DNA of 64,000 nt, from contig DAITQM010000010.1 of the NCBI GenBank assembly GCA_036832975.1, positions 1 to 64,000 of the forward strand. The letters run 5' to 3'. A model generated the notes under the pieces. That model was given only the letters and a program-made list of their open reading frames with translations. It ran no database searches and had not been told where the DNA came from. The first letter of the stretch is position 1. Each line of letters opens with the position of its first letter. The position numbers and the translations under genes were made by a program. Source of the stretch: DAITQM01 sp036832975 (GTDB lineage Bacteria; Pseudomonadota; Gammaproteobacteria; Xanthomonadales; Wenzhouxiangellaceae). Shown here in pieces: positions 33,744-43,305 of the stretch.

Positions 33744-34283
33744 ATGATGTCCGAGCCGCATCCGGCGCCGAGCACGCGCCGTGCACCGCGGATCACGCTG
33801 GTCGCGGCGCTCGCCGCCAATGGCGTGATCGGGGCCGGCGGCCGGATGCCGTGGCATCTGCCGGCCGATCTTCGGCATTTCAAGGCAGTGACGATGGGCC
33901 ATCCGCTGGTGATGGGGCGCAAGACCGCCGAAGCGCTCGGCCGGCCGCTGGCCGGCCGCGATAATCTCGTGCTGACGCGCCACTCGGCGTCGTTGCCGGG
34001 CGGTTTTGAGCCGGTGCCGTCTTTGGCGGTGGCCTTGCAACGGGCTGCGACCTTGCCCGGCGGCGATGAGATCATGGTGATCGGCGGCGGTGAAATTTAT
34101 CGCCTGGTGCTACCGCTTGCCGCGCGCCTGGTGTTGACGCTGATCGACGCGCGGATTGCCGGCGACACGTATTTTCCACCCTGGTCGGAGAGCGAGTGGC
34201 GCGAAGTGTCGTCGGTCGAGCGCCCGGCCGACGCCGAGCAGCCGTGGAATTTGCGTTTCGTGACCTACGAGCGGCGGCAATGA
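33744..34283 (+). CDS. folA: Dihydrofolate reductase
   Basis: 179 residues. It reduces dihydrofolate, regenerating the cofactor used by ThyA encoded just upstream. DHFR motifs: AANGVIGAGGRMPWHLPADL (with the catalytic acidic residue), VMGRKTAEAL for NADPH binding, and VIGGGEIYR. The first 14 residues are a short extension; the second ATG (33747) is an equally possible start. It overlaps the next gene by ATGA (34280-34283). Confidence 0.96.
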   Translation: MMSEPHPAPSTRRAPRITLVAALAANGVIGAGGRMPWHLPADLRHFKAVTMGHPLVMGRKTAEALGRPLAGRDNLVLTRHSASLPGGFEPVPSLAVALQRAATLPGGDEIMVIGGGEIYRLVLPLAARLVLTLIDARIAGDTYFPPWSESEWREVSSVERPADAEQPWNLRFVTYERRQ

Positions 34284-35626
34284 GCCGGCCCCTGCGATTC
34301 GGGCTCTGGCTGACGGCGATCGCGCTCGTTCTGGGGATCGCCGGCCGGCAGTTGCAGATCGAAAGCGACAGCCGCGTGACCGGCGATCTCGGGCCGTGGC
34401 TGCAACAGCGCGCCGATCACCAGATCGCGATCCAGTGGCACAGCGCCGAGGCGCGGCGCGGCACGGTCGAACTCGAGCCGGCGGCCGGTGGTGAAGCGCT
34501 GCACTTGGCGGAAACCAGCAGCGGAACCGGGCACCGTATCGTGACCTCGGGTCTGCCGCCCCGCAGTCATTGGCGCTATCGCCTGGACGGCGGGGCGACC
34601 CCGGCGGGTGCGTTCTTTACGCCGCCGGCAAAGGGCGATCCGGCGCCGCTGCGCTTGTGGGTGTTGGGCGACGCCGGTGTCGATTCGCCGCTCGCCCGTA
34701 AAGTCCGTGCCGCGGCGCAGCGCTGGTTCGCCGGCCGTCCAGCGGCCGGCCGGCCCATCATCGATCTTTTGCTGACCACTGGCGACAACGCCTATCCCTC
34801 CGGCCGTTTTAGCGATTTCCGCGATGCCGTGTTCACGCCGCTGGCCGCGGTGCTGGCGGCGACACCATATTGGCCGGTCCCGGGCAACCACGACCTTCGG
34901 CGGCGGGCGTTCTTTCGCCTGTTCGAGTTTCCGGCAAACGGCGAGGCGGGGGGTGTCCCCTCCGGCGGCGAAGCCTATTACGCTTTCGATTACGGCCCGT
35001 TGCACGTTGTCGTGCTCGATTCCGAATCGAGCCTCGGCCGATGGGAGCGCCGGAAAATGCGCGACTGGCTGGCCCGCGATCTGGCCGCCGATCGCCAACG
35101 CTGGACGATCGTCGTCTTTCATCATCCGCCGTACAGCCGCGGCCATCACGATTCCGATCGGGCCGGCGGCCGTGATTGGCGGATGCAAGTGATGCGCGAA
35201 ACCTTTTTGCCGGTGATCGACGACAGCGGCGTCGATCTGGTGCTGGCCGGGCACAGTCATGTCTATGAGCGCAGCCATCTGCTCGCCGGCCATTACGGCA
35301 CGTCCGAGACTCTGGCGCCGGCAATGATCGTACAACGAGGCCAGGGGCCGGGCGACCGGTTCGAACGCGCGCCGCACTGCCAGACCCGCTGCGGCGTGGT
35401 CTATGTCGTCCTTGGCAATTCGGCGAAAGTCGACGGCGGTCCGCTCGACCATCCGGCGATGGCGGCGGTCAGCGCGCGCGGCGGGTCGCTGGCGATCGAA
35501 ATCGAGGCCGCTTGCCTGAACGCCTACCTGATCGGCGAAGACGGCGCCATCGACGATCGCTTCACGCTGGTCAAGCACAGCAACGGGACGGACGGCACCT
35601 GTCAGCCCGGTCCGCCGGGCACCTGA
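34280..35626 (+). CDS. Exported purple-acid-phosphatase-like metallophosphoesterase
   Basis: 448 residues from the ATG overlapping the folA stop. An N-terminal hydrophobic segment (FGLWLTAIALVLGIAG) is a signal peptide or anchor. A short fibronectin-like domain (SHWRYRLDGG) is followed by a calcineurin-like phosphoesterase: GDAGV, TTGDNAYPSG, VPGNHDLRR, VVFHHPPYS and GHSHVYERS, the full set of metal ligands. Substrate unknown. Its end overlaps the convergent apaH gene by 25 bases. Co-transcription with folA looks incidental. Confidence 0.88.
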   Translation: MSRPLRFGLWLTAIALVLGIAGRQLQIESDSRVTGDLGPWLQQRADHQIAIQWHSAEARRGTVELEPAAGGEALHLAETSSGTGHRIVTSGLPPRSHWRYRLDGGATPAGAFFTPPAKGDPAPLRLWVLGDAGVDSPLARKVRAAAQRWFAGRPAAGRPIIDLLLTTGDNAYPSGRFSDFRDAVFTPLAAVLAATPYWPVPGNHDLRRRAFFRLFEFPANGEAGGVPSGGEAYYAFDYGPLHVVVLDSESSLGRWERRKMRDWLARDLAADRQRWTIVVFHHPPYSRGHHDSDRAGGRDWRMQVMRETFLPVIDDSGVDLVLAGHSHVYERSHLLAGHYGTSETLAPAMIVQRGQGPGDRFERAPHCQTRCGVVYVVLGNSAKVDGGPLDHPAMAAVSARGGSLAIEIEAACLNAYLIGEDGAIDDRFTLVKHSNGTDGTCQPGPPGT

Positions 35627-36417
35627 AAAAGCTGAAATTGCTGTCCCAGCCGGATCGCGCTCAACGGTCCGCCCCAGACACAACCGGAATCGAGACATAA
35701 CGCCTGGCGGCCGAAGTATAGGCCGAGCGCCGACCAGTGGCCGAAGATGATCGTGTAGTCAAAACTCCGTCGCGGCGCTTCGTACCAGGGCATCAAATGC
35801 GGCGGCTGCGAACCCGGCGGGCCCTTCTCGTCGAAATCGAGGTGGCCGTCGGCATCGCAGTAGCGCATACGGGTCAGGGCGTTGACGATGGTGCGCATCT
35901 CGCGTCCCCAACTCAGGCCCGGCGCCCAGCGCCGCGGGCGGTCGCCGTACATCTGGCGCAGCAATTGCATCCGCCGCTGACCGCGCAGGCCGTTCTCGAC
36001 GCGCGCTGCGAGTTTGATCGCCCGCGACAGAGGCCAGCCCGGCGGCAGGCCGGCATGGATCATAGCGATGCGCTCGGCCTCGTCGACATGGGTCAGCGGG
36101 CTGCGGCACAGCCAGTCGATCAACTCCATGCCGTCCGGAGCTTCGAGGATCGCGGCGAATTCGCGGTTCGCCGTCGGCCGCTCCATGTGGCGCGCCGCTT
36201 CGGCGAGCAGGTGCATGTCGTGGTTGCCGAGCACGACGATGAGTTTCGGTCCCAGCGACCGCACCAGGCGCAGAACTTCGAGCGAGCGGCCGCCGCGGTT
36301 GACCAGGTCGCCGACGAACCACATCGTGTCGGTGGTCGGGTCGGGATTCAACTTGTCCAGAAGACGCCCGAGCGCGCTGTAGCAGCCCTGCACGTCGCCG
36401 ATCACGTAAGTGCTCAA
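35602..36417 (-). CDS. apaH: Bis(5'-nucleosyl)-tetraphosphatase, symmetrical
   Basis: 271 residues. ApaH splits diadenosine tetraphosphate into two ADP. Phosphoesterase motifs: GDVQGC at the start, FVGDLVNRG, VLGNHDMH, MIHAGLPPGW, and GHWSALG near the C-terminus. It belongs to the conserved lptD-surA-pdxA-rsmA-(apaG)-apaH group. apaG is absent here; the foldback element at 36483-36726 sits between rsmA and apaH, where apaG would be, and separates apaH from the upstream genes. Confidence 0.95.
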   Translation of the reverse strand: MSTYVIGDVQGCYSALGRLLDKLNPDPTTDTMWFVGDLVNRGGRSLEVLRLVRSLGPKLIVVLGNHDMHLLAEAARHMERPTANREFAAILEAPDGMELIDWLCRSPLTHVDEAERIAMIHAGLPPGWPLSRAIKLAARVENGLRGQRRMQLLRQMYGDRPRRWAPGLSWGREMRTIVNALTRMRYCDADGHLDFDEKGPPGSQPPHLMPWYEAPRRSFDYTIIFGHWSALGLYFGRQALCLDSGCVWGGPLSAIRLGQQFQLFQVPGGPG

Positions 36418-36482
36418 TGGGGGTCCCCCGCGTGGATGGGTGACGAATCGTTCTCAATTATGAACGAATCAGCGGAGGGTGT

Positions 36483-36726
36483 ACCCAATTGTTGCATAGA
36501 TTCCCGGAATTCTCGGTCAAGCTGGCGAGTGCAGCTTGTCCGATTCTCCGAAGAACCGTAGTAATTCTACGGTTCGAGGGGAAGCGGACAAGATGTGCCG
36601 CCAGCTTGGGCGAGAAACCGGGCGCGTCACCTTAGGTGAATTCGATTTTCCTGCTAATAGCGACATAACTATATGATTTCACAGTGCATTTGATGAAGTA
36701 GAGCAAAATTTATGCAACTATTGGGT
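36483..36726. mobile_element. 244-bp foldback (MITE-like) element, copy 1
   Basis: Terminal inverted repeats ACCCAATTGTTGCATA (left) and TGCAACTATTGGGT (right). Inside, GAACCGTAG and CTACGGTTC form a perfect 9-bp stem near the centre, flanked by CTTGTCCG and CGGACAAG, so most of the element can fold on itself. There is no coding capacity. The right end overlaps the last 17 bases of rsmA and supplies its final codons and stop. An inverted copy of the same length is at 48459-48702. I could not define a target duplication. Confidence 0.85.
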
Positions 36727-37516
36727 GCACCAGTCGCAGGAAATCCTCGACCGCCAAGATTTCGGGGCGGGATTGGGGATCGAGTCCGGCGGCGCGGATC
36801 GCCTCGGCGTCGAGCAGTGGGGCGAGGCAATTGCGCAGGGTTTTGCGGCGCTGGTTGAAAGCGGTTTTGACCAGCGTGGCGAACCGCTCGTATTCCGCCG
36901 CGCCGGCCAAGCGGGGCGGGCGGGGTATAAGGCGGATGACGCTGGACAGCACCTTGGGCGGCGGCCGGAAGGCGGTAGCCGGAACGTCGAACAGGTGTTC
37001 GCCGGTGCAATGGTATTGCCCCATCACCGACAGCCGGCCGTAAACACGGTTGCCCGGCGCGGCGAGCAACCGGGCGGCGACTTCGCGCTGCACCATCAAG
37101 GTCAGGTCGCGGAACGCCCCGCCGGCGGCGAAAAAATGAAACAACAATGGCGTCGAGATGTTGTACGGCAGATTGCCGATCAGACGCAACGGGCGGCCGG
37201 CGGCCAGCGCGGTGAAATCGTAGTCGAGGGCGTCGGCTTGTTCCACCCGGATATGGGCGTGATGGCGGTAGCGTTCGGCGAGCACCGCCGCCAAGTCGCG
37301 GTCGAGTTCGATCAGATAAAGCTCGGATGGCGGTACGAGCCGGGTGGCCAGGATGTCGCTGAGCGCTCCCGTGCCGGGGCCAATCTCGACGATGCGCTCG
37401 CCGGGTTGTGGCGCGAGCGCCGCGACCAGGCGAGCCACGATATTCGGATCGACCAGAAAATGCTGGCCGAAGCGGCGCCGCGGTCGGTGCGGGCGCGGTG
37501 CGGGTGCGGTGTTCAC
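36710..37516 (-). CDS. rsmA: 16S rRNA dimethyladenosine transferase
   Basis: 268 residues (also called KsgA). It dimethylates two adjacent adenines near the 3' end of 16S rRNA. Motifs: RRRFGQHFLVDPNIVARLV, VEIGPGTGALSDIL (SAM binding) and NLPYNISTPLLF (catalytic). The last residues HPIVA and the TAA are encoded by the terminal repeat of the foldback element, so the native C-terminus has been replaced or trimmed by a few residues. The start overlaps the pdxA stop by 4 bases (37513-37516). Confidence 0.95.
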   Translation of the reverse strand: MNTAPAPRPHRPRRRFGQHFLVDPNIVARLVAALAPQPGERIVEIGPGTGALSDILATRLVPPSELYLIELDRDLAAVLAERYRHHAHIRVEQADALDYDFTALAAGRPLRLIGNLPYNISTPLLFHFFAAGGAFRDLTLMVQREVAARLLAAPGNRVYGRLSVMGQYHCTGEHLFDVPATAFRPPPKVLSSVIRLIPRPPRLAGAAEYERFATLVKTAFNQRRKTLRNCLAPLLDAEAIRAAGLDPQSRPEILAVEDFLRLVHPIVA

Positions 37517-38493
37517 ACTCGGGTGCTGAGTTCCGCCGCGAGGCGGTAGGCAGCCTCAAGGCTGGATGGATCCGCCACGCCCTGTCCGGCGATATCGAGT
37601 GCCGTGCCGTGATCGACCGAGGTCCGGACGATCGGCAGGCCGAGCGTGATGTTGACGATTCCGCCGAAAGCCACGGCTTTCAGCGGCGCCAGGCCCTGGT
37701 CGTGGTACATCGCCAAATGGGCGTCGAACGCGGCGCGCCGGCGGGGTGTGAATGCCGTATCGGCGGCCAGCGGACCGGAGGCGTCGATGCCGGCGGCGCG
37801 CGCCCGAGCGATCGCCGGGGCGATCACCGCGATCTCCTCGCCGCCGAGATAGCCGCCTTCGCCGGCGTGCGGGTTCAAACCGAGCACGGCGAGCCGCGGC
37901 CGGGCAATGCCGAACCCGCGGCGCAGTTCGCGGTGCAGAAGTTCGAGCATCCAGCGCAGACGATCTTCGTCGATCGCCGCCGGCACCGCGGCGAGCGGCA
38001 GGTGTGTGGTGGCCAGCGCGACGCGCAGGTCATCGCCGGCCAGCATCATCAGCACGTTCTTAACGCCGCAGGCGGCGGCCAGGTATTCGGTATGTCCCGT
38101 GAACGGAATGCCGGCGTCGTTGATCACGCCTTTGTGCAGCGGCGCGGTGACCAGGGCTCGGGCGGTGCCGTCGCGGCACAAAGCGAGCGCCCGGTCGAGC
38201 ACGGTCAACACCTGCGGCGCATTGGCCGGATCGAGGCATCCGGGTTGCTCGGCGCGGGCCAGCGGAGTATGGAGCACATGGAGGATGCCGGGTTGATGCG
38301 CCGCCGGCGGCCCGCCGTTCCAGTCCACGAGTCGGACTTCGCCCCCGAGACGCGCCGCCGCGCGGTGCAGCGCATGGCGGTCGGCGATCGCCAGCGGCGC
38401 GGCGGGCAGGGGTACGGCGGCGAGCTTGAGGATCAATTCGGCGCCGATTCCGGCCGGCTCGCCGCCGCTCAGCGCGATCCATCCGGGCCGCAT
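37513..38493 (-). CDS. pdxA: 4-hydroxythreonine-4-phosphate dehydrogenase
   Basis: 326 residues, standard for PdxA. It oxidises 4-phosphohydroxy-L-threonine in pyridoxal phosphate synthesis. The N-terminal motif is GGEPAGIGAEL where GDPAGIGPE is usual. The metal-binding histidines are present in TAPLHKGVINDAGIPFTGHT and MYHDQGLAPLKAV, and the segment VRTSVDHGTALDIAG is conserved. It lies between surA and rsmA in the usual order, 26 bases after surA and overlapping rsmA by 4 bases. Confidence 0.95.
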   Translation of the reverse strand: MRPGWIALSGGEPAGIGAELILKLAAVPLPAAPLAIADRHALHRAAARLGGEVRLVDWNGGPPAAHQPGILHVLHTPLARAEQPGCLDPANAPQVLTVLDRALALCRDGTARALVTAPLHKGVINDAGIPFTGHTEYLAAACGVKNVLMMLAGDDLRVALATTHLPLAAVPAAIDEDRLRWMLELLHRELRRGFGIARPRLAVLGLNPHAGEGGYLGGEEIAVIAPAIARARAAGIDASGPLAADTAFTPRRRAAFDAHLAMYHDQGLAPLKAVAFGGIVNITLGLPIVRTSVDHGTALDIAGQGVADPSSLEAAYRLAAELSTRV

Positions 38494-38519
38494 CGCGCGT
38501 CACCGCCGCCCGTCGCGGC

Positions 38520-39869
38520 TCAACTCTCGATCCGGATATCGATGTACGACTCGTCGCGGATCTGGCGCAAGAAGCGGCGGTACTCTTCTTCGGCTTTTTG
38601 CTGGCGGATGATTTCGCGCGCCCGCATCCGCTGCGCCAGGTCGGTGACGTCCTTGTTGCGCCGGTCGTTGAGTTTGACGATATGCCAGCCCATCGCGGTC
38701 TGGAACGGCGCGCTGTAGGTCCCGAGTTCGAGCGCTTCGAGTGCCTCTTTGAAGCGATCGCCGATCGAGGCCGGTTCGAACCAGCCGAGGTCGCCGCCCT
38801 GGTGGACGCTGGTCAGATCGTCGGAGTATTGGCGTGCCAGTTTGGCGAAGTCCTCGCCCTGATCGAGTTTGGCCTGGACCTCGCGAATTCGCTCCATCGC
38901 GGTCCGCGCGTCGACCAGGTCGGTGACGGCGACGAAGATCTGCTGGGCCCGGACTTCGTTGACGACGATCGCTTGTTGGTCGCGGCGGTCTTGGAGCAGC
39001 AGGATATGAAAACCGGCGGGGCTGCGGATCGGTTGCGTGAACTGGCCCGGTTGCAGTTTTTCCAACGCGTCGGCGAACATCGCCGGGATCGAATTGACAT
39101 CGCGCCAGCCGACTTCGCCGCCGTCGAGGGCGTCCGGGGCGTCCGAGTAGCTGACGGCCGCGGCGTTGAAATCGAGCCCTTCGTTGAGCCGGTTGATCAC
39201 ATCGTCGGCTTTGTCGCGGGCGGCGGCCAATTCGTCCGGCGTCGCGCCCTCGGACAGTGCCACCAGGATCTGTGCGATCTTGAATTCGCCGCCGCCGTAG
39301 CGCTCGGAGGCGAGCAGGATTTCCACCTCGGTGTCGGAGACGGCATCGGCACTGGCCTCGACCCGCTCGCGCAGGCGGCTGACGATCAATTCGTTGCGCA
39401 TTTCCTCGCGGAAATCGCCGAACGCGAAGTTTTCCGCTTCTAGCCGTTCGCGCAGTTGCGTCACGCTCATGTTGTTCTGCGCCGCGACCCGTTCGAGCGT
39501 CGAATCGAGATCGGTGTCACTGACCCGGATGCCGGTGCTTTCGGCGCGCTGCACTTGCAGCTTCTGCAGGATCAGGCGGTCCAGCACCTGCTTGCGGATG
39601 ACGCTGGCGGGCGGCATCTGGCCACCGCGCGCGGCGATCGTTTTGGTGGCGCTTTGGACGTTATCTTCGAGTTCGGAATTCAAGATAACGTCCTCCTCGA
39701 CGATCGCCGCTATGCCGTCGATCGGCTGGAGGTTCTGCTGCGCTGCGCTGTCGCCGGTGGTTTCGCTGTCCTGGGCGGCGGCCGTAAAGGCGGCGGCCAG
39801 AGCGGCGAGCTGCACAGCGCGGGCGATGGAACGATAGAACGGCGATGAAAAATCAGCGCGATGGCGCAT
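38520..39869 (-). CDS. surA: Periplasmic chaperone and peptidyl-prolyl isomerase SurA
   Basis: 449 residues from the ATG at 39869, which has CAGGAG 7 bases upstream. The longer open frame to 40103 is spurious. Signal peptide ARAVQLAALAAAFTAAAQ. A SurA N-terminal domain (IAAIVEEDVILNSELEDNV) and two parvulin domains follow (FKIAQILVALSEGAT with GGEVGWRDV; then VRAQQIFVAV with GGDLGWFEP). It escorts outer-membrane proteins such as LptD, encoded just upstream, through the periplasm. The C-terminal helix is present. Confidence 0.95.
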   Translation of the reverse strand: MRHRADFSSPFYRSIARAVQLAALAAAFTAAAQDSETTGDSAAQQNLQPIDGIAAIVEEDVILNSELEDNVQSATKTIAARGGQMPPASVIRKQVLDRLILQKLQVQRAESTGIRVSDTDLDSTLERVAAQNNMSVTQLRERLEAENFAFGDFREEMRNELIVSRLRERVEASADAVSDTEVEILLASERYGGGEFKIAQILVALSEGATPDELAAARDKADDVINRLNEGLDFNAAAVSYSDAPDALDGGEVGWRDVNSIPAMFADALEKLQPGQFTQPIRSPAGFHILLLQDRRDQQAIVVNEVRAQQIFVAVTDLVDARTAMERIREVQAKLDQGEDFAKLARQYSDDLTSVHQGGDLGWFEPASIGDRFKEALEALELGTYSAPFQTAMGWHIVKLNDRRNKDVTDLAQRMRAREIIRQQKAEEEYRRFLRQIRDESYIDIRIES

Positions 39870-39940
39870 TTTGGACTCCTGTATTCGACGTCTATTATGG
39901 ACCCAATGGCCGCCATGAAGTTGCGCCGCTGCAGGCCGAC

Positions 39941-42184
39941 TCAGCGGCCGCTGTGTGGGTCGCGGTTGGCGGCGAACAGGTCGTAGGGATTGCGGCCCAG
40001 GCTGCCCAGCCCCTTGAGGTGCAGTTCGATGAACACCCCGGTGCTGGAGGCGCCGCCGCGGTCGTTGACGAAACGACGGGCGACGACCTGGATGGCCCAG
40101 CAACAGCTTTCGTATTCGATGCCGCCGACCGCTTCGAGCGTCTCATCGTCGCGCAGCGAATAGTTCCAGCGGCCGAGGAAGCGCCATTTGTCGGTCAGCG
40201 GGTAGCTGACGCGCAAATCGAACTGATCGACCTTGTTGCGGCGGAACCGATAGCCGGCCTGCCAGCGGGCGCCGTGTCGCGCAGTGTAGGTGAAACCGGC
40301 GAGCGCGACGTCCGTGTGGGCTTCTTCGGGATCCCATTGCAGGCCGGCATTTACCGTCCAGCGGTCGAGCGGTCGCCAGTTGACCTCGGTAATGATCGGC
40401 TGGGTGTCGAGATCGACGATTTCCTCGTCGCGCGCCGCGACCCGTGGGCTGCGGAAGAAAAACGCCGTGCCGATGCTGACGTCGAGCACCTGGCGGCCGC
40501 TTTTGCCGTCGATATATCGCGACGTCACCGCCATCGACAAAGAGTTGGCGTTGGACTGGCGGTCGGCGCCGGTGAAGCCGTTGGTACTGAACAGTTCGCT
40601 GAAACCGAAGGTCAGGTCGTTGCTGTCGAAATTGGGCAGATCGCTTTGCTCTTCGAACGGCACGTAGAGGTAGAACAAGCGCGGCTCGAGCGTCACCCGG
40701 TCGCCGTTATCCAGGCCGTTTTCGAAAATCAGGCCGCCGTCGATGCTCATGATCGGCAAGGCGCGATCGGGGGAATCGGGCAGCTCGCCGTTATTCGACA
40801 GAGTGTAGCCGGTATAGCGCGCCGCGGCGCGCGGTTTCAGAAACCAGCCGGGGCGGATGATCTGCCATTCGAGTGCCGGCGTCAGATCGATGCGGCCGCC
40901 GTTCAGGCCGCTATCGCGGTCGAAATAGACCACCTCGCTGTCGAGCGTGAAATCGATCGTGCCGTACAACGGCCAGCGGCCGTCGACCGCCAGTCGCGGC
41001 AGGCGGCGGAACGGCTCGCGGTCTTCACCGACGGACCGATCGAGCACCTGGAACGTGTCGGCCAGAAACAAAAGGTTCCAGCCGGTGCCGCCGCCGCGCA
41101 GGGTCAGTTGGCTTTGCAGGAACTGCACCGTGGATTCGTTGATGTTGTTGCTGAAATCGAGGAAATAATCCTTGTCGCTGACCCGGCTGGCGTTGACGTC
41201 GACGCGCCATTTGCGGGCGATCTGATAGGCGCTTTGCGCGTGCCAGCGGTGGCGGTCGCTGCCGAACTTATCGTCGCTCGGCAGGTAATCGACGTCGAAC
41301 TGGCCGCCGGCGCGGTGCGTCAGGTAGCGGAATTCGCCGCCGATGCCCGGGCCGCGGTCGGTCAAGACGCGCGGCGTGACGGTGAAATCCGCGTTCGGGG
41401 CAATATTCCAATAGTAAGGAATTTCGAAAGTGAAGCCGTTTTCGCTGGTCGTGCTGAGCTTGGGATAGAGAAAGCCCGATTTGCGCCGGTCGTCGAGCGG
41501 AAAACTGAGCCACGGCAGCCACAAAACCGGCACCTGCTTGAATTTCAACGTCGCGTTGCGCGCTGTGCCGACGCCCCTGTCGCGGTCCAACTTGACCGAA
41601 CTGGCGACCAACTCCCAGGACGGCACTTCGTTCGGGCAGGTCGTGAAATGCAGGTCGCGGCCGCGGGCGAGACCGCCGCGCTGGATCTCGACGCTGTCGG
41701 CGGTGCCGTTGGCGGTGCTGCCTTTGACCTGAAAACGCACCGTGTCGAACGCCGCGGTGCCGTCGTCGATCAGATAACGGGCACTGTCGGCATCGACGAT
41801 GTAATCGGCGTCGTTGTAGCGCAGGGCCTCGGGCAGCAGGATCGCGCCAATGCTCTTGTCATAGATCAGATGGCCGGTTTCGAGCTGCTGGTCGGCGCGC
41901 CTGAGTTCGACGCTGCCGACGAATTCGGACTGCCCAATGCGCGCCAGATCGACTTCCTCGGCGTTGATCACGAACGGCTGGCCGATGCGCTCCTGGTGAC
42001 TGCCGCGCGGTTTGACATCGAAGCGCGCGGCGCAGGCTTCGGGCGGCGGCGCGCCGCCGCTGGGGGCGGCGATCTGTGCCGCGGCGGGCAGGGCGCCGAG
42101 CAAGCCGCCGGCGAGCAGCCAGACGGCACGGTGCCGGACGCTGCGGAAAGTGCGTACCTGTCGCGTATCGGCCGGCTGGTGCAA
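39941..42184 (-). CDS. lptD: LPS-assembly protein LptD
   Basis: About 747 residues. LptD with LptE inserts lipopolysaccharide into the outer leaflet. The N-terminal OstA-like domain begins near CAARFDVKPRGSHQ; the large barrel follows. Cysteines expected for the interdomain disulfides are seen in ACAARF, TTCPNE and YESCCWAIQ. The start is uncertain: TTG 42184 has AGAGG upstream and gives a good signal peptide (HRAVWLLAGGLLGALPAAAQ). GTG 42229 and ATG 42316 are in frame, but the latter overlaps the next gene by 82 bases. No LptE-like gene is nearby. Confidence 0.93.
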   Translation of the reverse strand: MHQPADTRQVRTFRSVRHRAVWLLAGGLLGALPAAAQIAAPSGGAPPPEACAARFDVKPRGSHQERIGQPFVINAEEVDLARIGQSEFVGSVELRRADQQLETGHLIYDKSIGAILLPEALRYNDADYIVDADSARYLIDDGTAAFDTVRFQVKGSTANGTADSVEIQRGGLARGRDLHFTTCPNEVPSWELVASSVKLDRDRGVGTARNATLKFKQVPVLWLPWLSFPLDDRRKSGFLYPKLSTTSENGFTFEIPYYWNIAPNADFTVTPRVLTDRGPGIGGEFRYLTHRAGGQFDVDYLPSDDKFGSDRHRWHAQSAYQIARKWRVDVNASRVSDKDYFLDFSNNINESTVQFLQSQLTLRGGGTGWNLLFLADTFQVLDRSVGEDREPFRRLPRLAVDGRWPLYGTIDFTLDSEVVYFDRDSGLNGGRIDLTPALEWQIIRPGWFLKPRAAARYTGYTLSNNGELPDSPDRALPIMSIDGGLIFENGLDNGDRVTLEPRLFYLYVPFEEQSDLPNFDSNDLTFGFSELFSTNGFTGADRQSNANSLSMAVTSRYIDGKSGRQVLDVSIGTAFFFRSPRVAARDEEIVDLDTQPIITEVNWRPLDRWTVNAGLQWDPEEAHTDVALAGFTYTARHGARWQAGYRFRRNKVDQFDLRVSYPLTDKWRFLGRWNYSLRDDETLEAVGGIEYESCCWAIQVVARRFVNDRGGASSTGVFIELHLKGLGSLGRNPYDLFAANRDPHSGR

Positions 42185-42234
42185 GCGGGAAACCTCTGAT
42201 TTTATCTGAGCACGCCGGGTAGGCGACACGGCGG

Positions 42235-43305
42235 TCAATCGTTCTCGTTTTTGCACAACGCGGCGAGATCCTCCCGGCCGCCGTCCAGCCATGCCTGGCG
42301 CCGGGCTTGCGGCCAATGGCCGACACGGCGCATGGCCCGGTAAAAATCCGGGTAGCTCTCCTGGCAGTGCGCAAAAACCTCGGCGAATTGTGCCATACCC
42401 GAGCGGTAAACGGCTTCGTTCGCCAGGCGCGCGTTATTGTACGGCACATCGACCTTGAAGCCGGCGCCGGCCAGCGCCTCGTGCAGCGCCGCGATGATTC
42501 GCTGTTTCTCTCGCCGCATGGCCGCCTCGTCCAGGGAACCGGCATACAGCGCCGCAAGTTCCCGGCGCGCACCGTCGAGCACCCCATGGAACCGTTCGCG
42601 CCGCGTTCTGCCGGCCCGCCAGATTGCTTCCTCGTCCGGGTCGGGGTGGGCGGCGAACCAGCGCTCGGCACCGGTCGCGGCGACGAAATCGGCGAACGAT
42701 TCGTTGAAGCGCGTATCGTCGTCGATATAGAGCTCTTGATGGGCGAGTTCGTGAAAAATCAACTCGCCCAGTTCCCAGTCGTCGAAGTCGCGCATCGAGG
42801 CGAGAAGCGGATCGGCGAACCAGCCGAGCGTCGAGTAGGCGCCGGCGGCGAGCACCGCGGTATCGAACCCCTGGTCCGCCAGTTCGCCGGCCTTGCGGTC
42901 GGCCGCCGGGCGCGAGAAATAACCGCGATAGTTCTGGCAGCCGACAAACAGGTAGCACCAGCTTTTCGGGGTCAGCGAAAATTCCGGCGCGGCGACGACG
43001 ATCCACAGCGCTTCGTCGCGTTCGAGGTCGGCATACAGCCGGTAGCTGTCGTTATCCGGCAGGTCAAGCTCGCGGCTGGCGAAATCGCGGATCTTTGCGC
43101 TGAGCGCCAACCAGTTGCGTAAATCGTCCGGAGTGGCCGGATCGGCCAGCAAATCGGCGACCGGCTGGCGTTGGCGCATGATCTCGGAATGCCCGGAAAT
43201 CGCCTGGTTGTACCAGCCGCAGGCCGCCACCGACGCCGCCAGCAACGTCACAGCGCTCCAGTGCAGCGTCCGGCGCATGACCGGCCGGCGGCCGGATTCA
43301 CGCAT
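42235..43305 (-). CDS. Predicted aminopeptidase lipoprotein (DUF2265)
   Basis: 356 residues from the ATG at 43305, which overlaps the transporter stop (ATGCGTGA); an ATG at 43278 is also possible. Lipobox SVAACG with Cys at residue 29. Zinc-protease motif FHELAHQELYIDDDTRFNES, giving H-E-x-x-H and a downstream Glu. The conserved CYLFVGCQNYRGYF segment is typical of the family COG4324 (predicted aminopeptidase). Its natural substrate is not known. Likely periplasmic and membrane-tethered. Translation is probably coupled to the upstream transporter gene. Confidence 0.85.
   Translation of the reverse strand: MRESGRRPVMRRTLHWSAVTLLAASVAACGWYNQAISGHSEIMRQRQPVADLLADPATPDDLRNWLALSAKIRDFASRELDLPDNDSYRLYADLERDEALWIVVAAPEFSLTPKSWCYLFVGCQNYRGYFSRPAADRKAGELADQGFDTAVLAAGAYSTLGWFADPLLASMRDFDDWELGELIFHELAHQELYIDDDTRFNESFADFVAATGAERWFAAHPDPDEEAIWRAGRTRRERFHGVLDGARRELAALYAGSLDEAAMRREKQRIIAALHEALAGAGFKVDVPYNNARLANEAVYRSGMAQFAEVFAHCQESYPDFYRAMRRVGHWPQARRQAWLDGGREDLAALCKNEND

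Noticed and set aside
39845..42199. 784-codon plus-strand frame opposite lptD
   Set aside because: It is the mirror of the LptD reading frame, whose motifs and gene context are clear.
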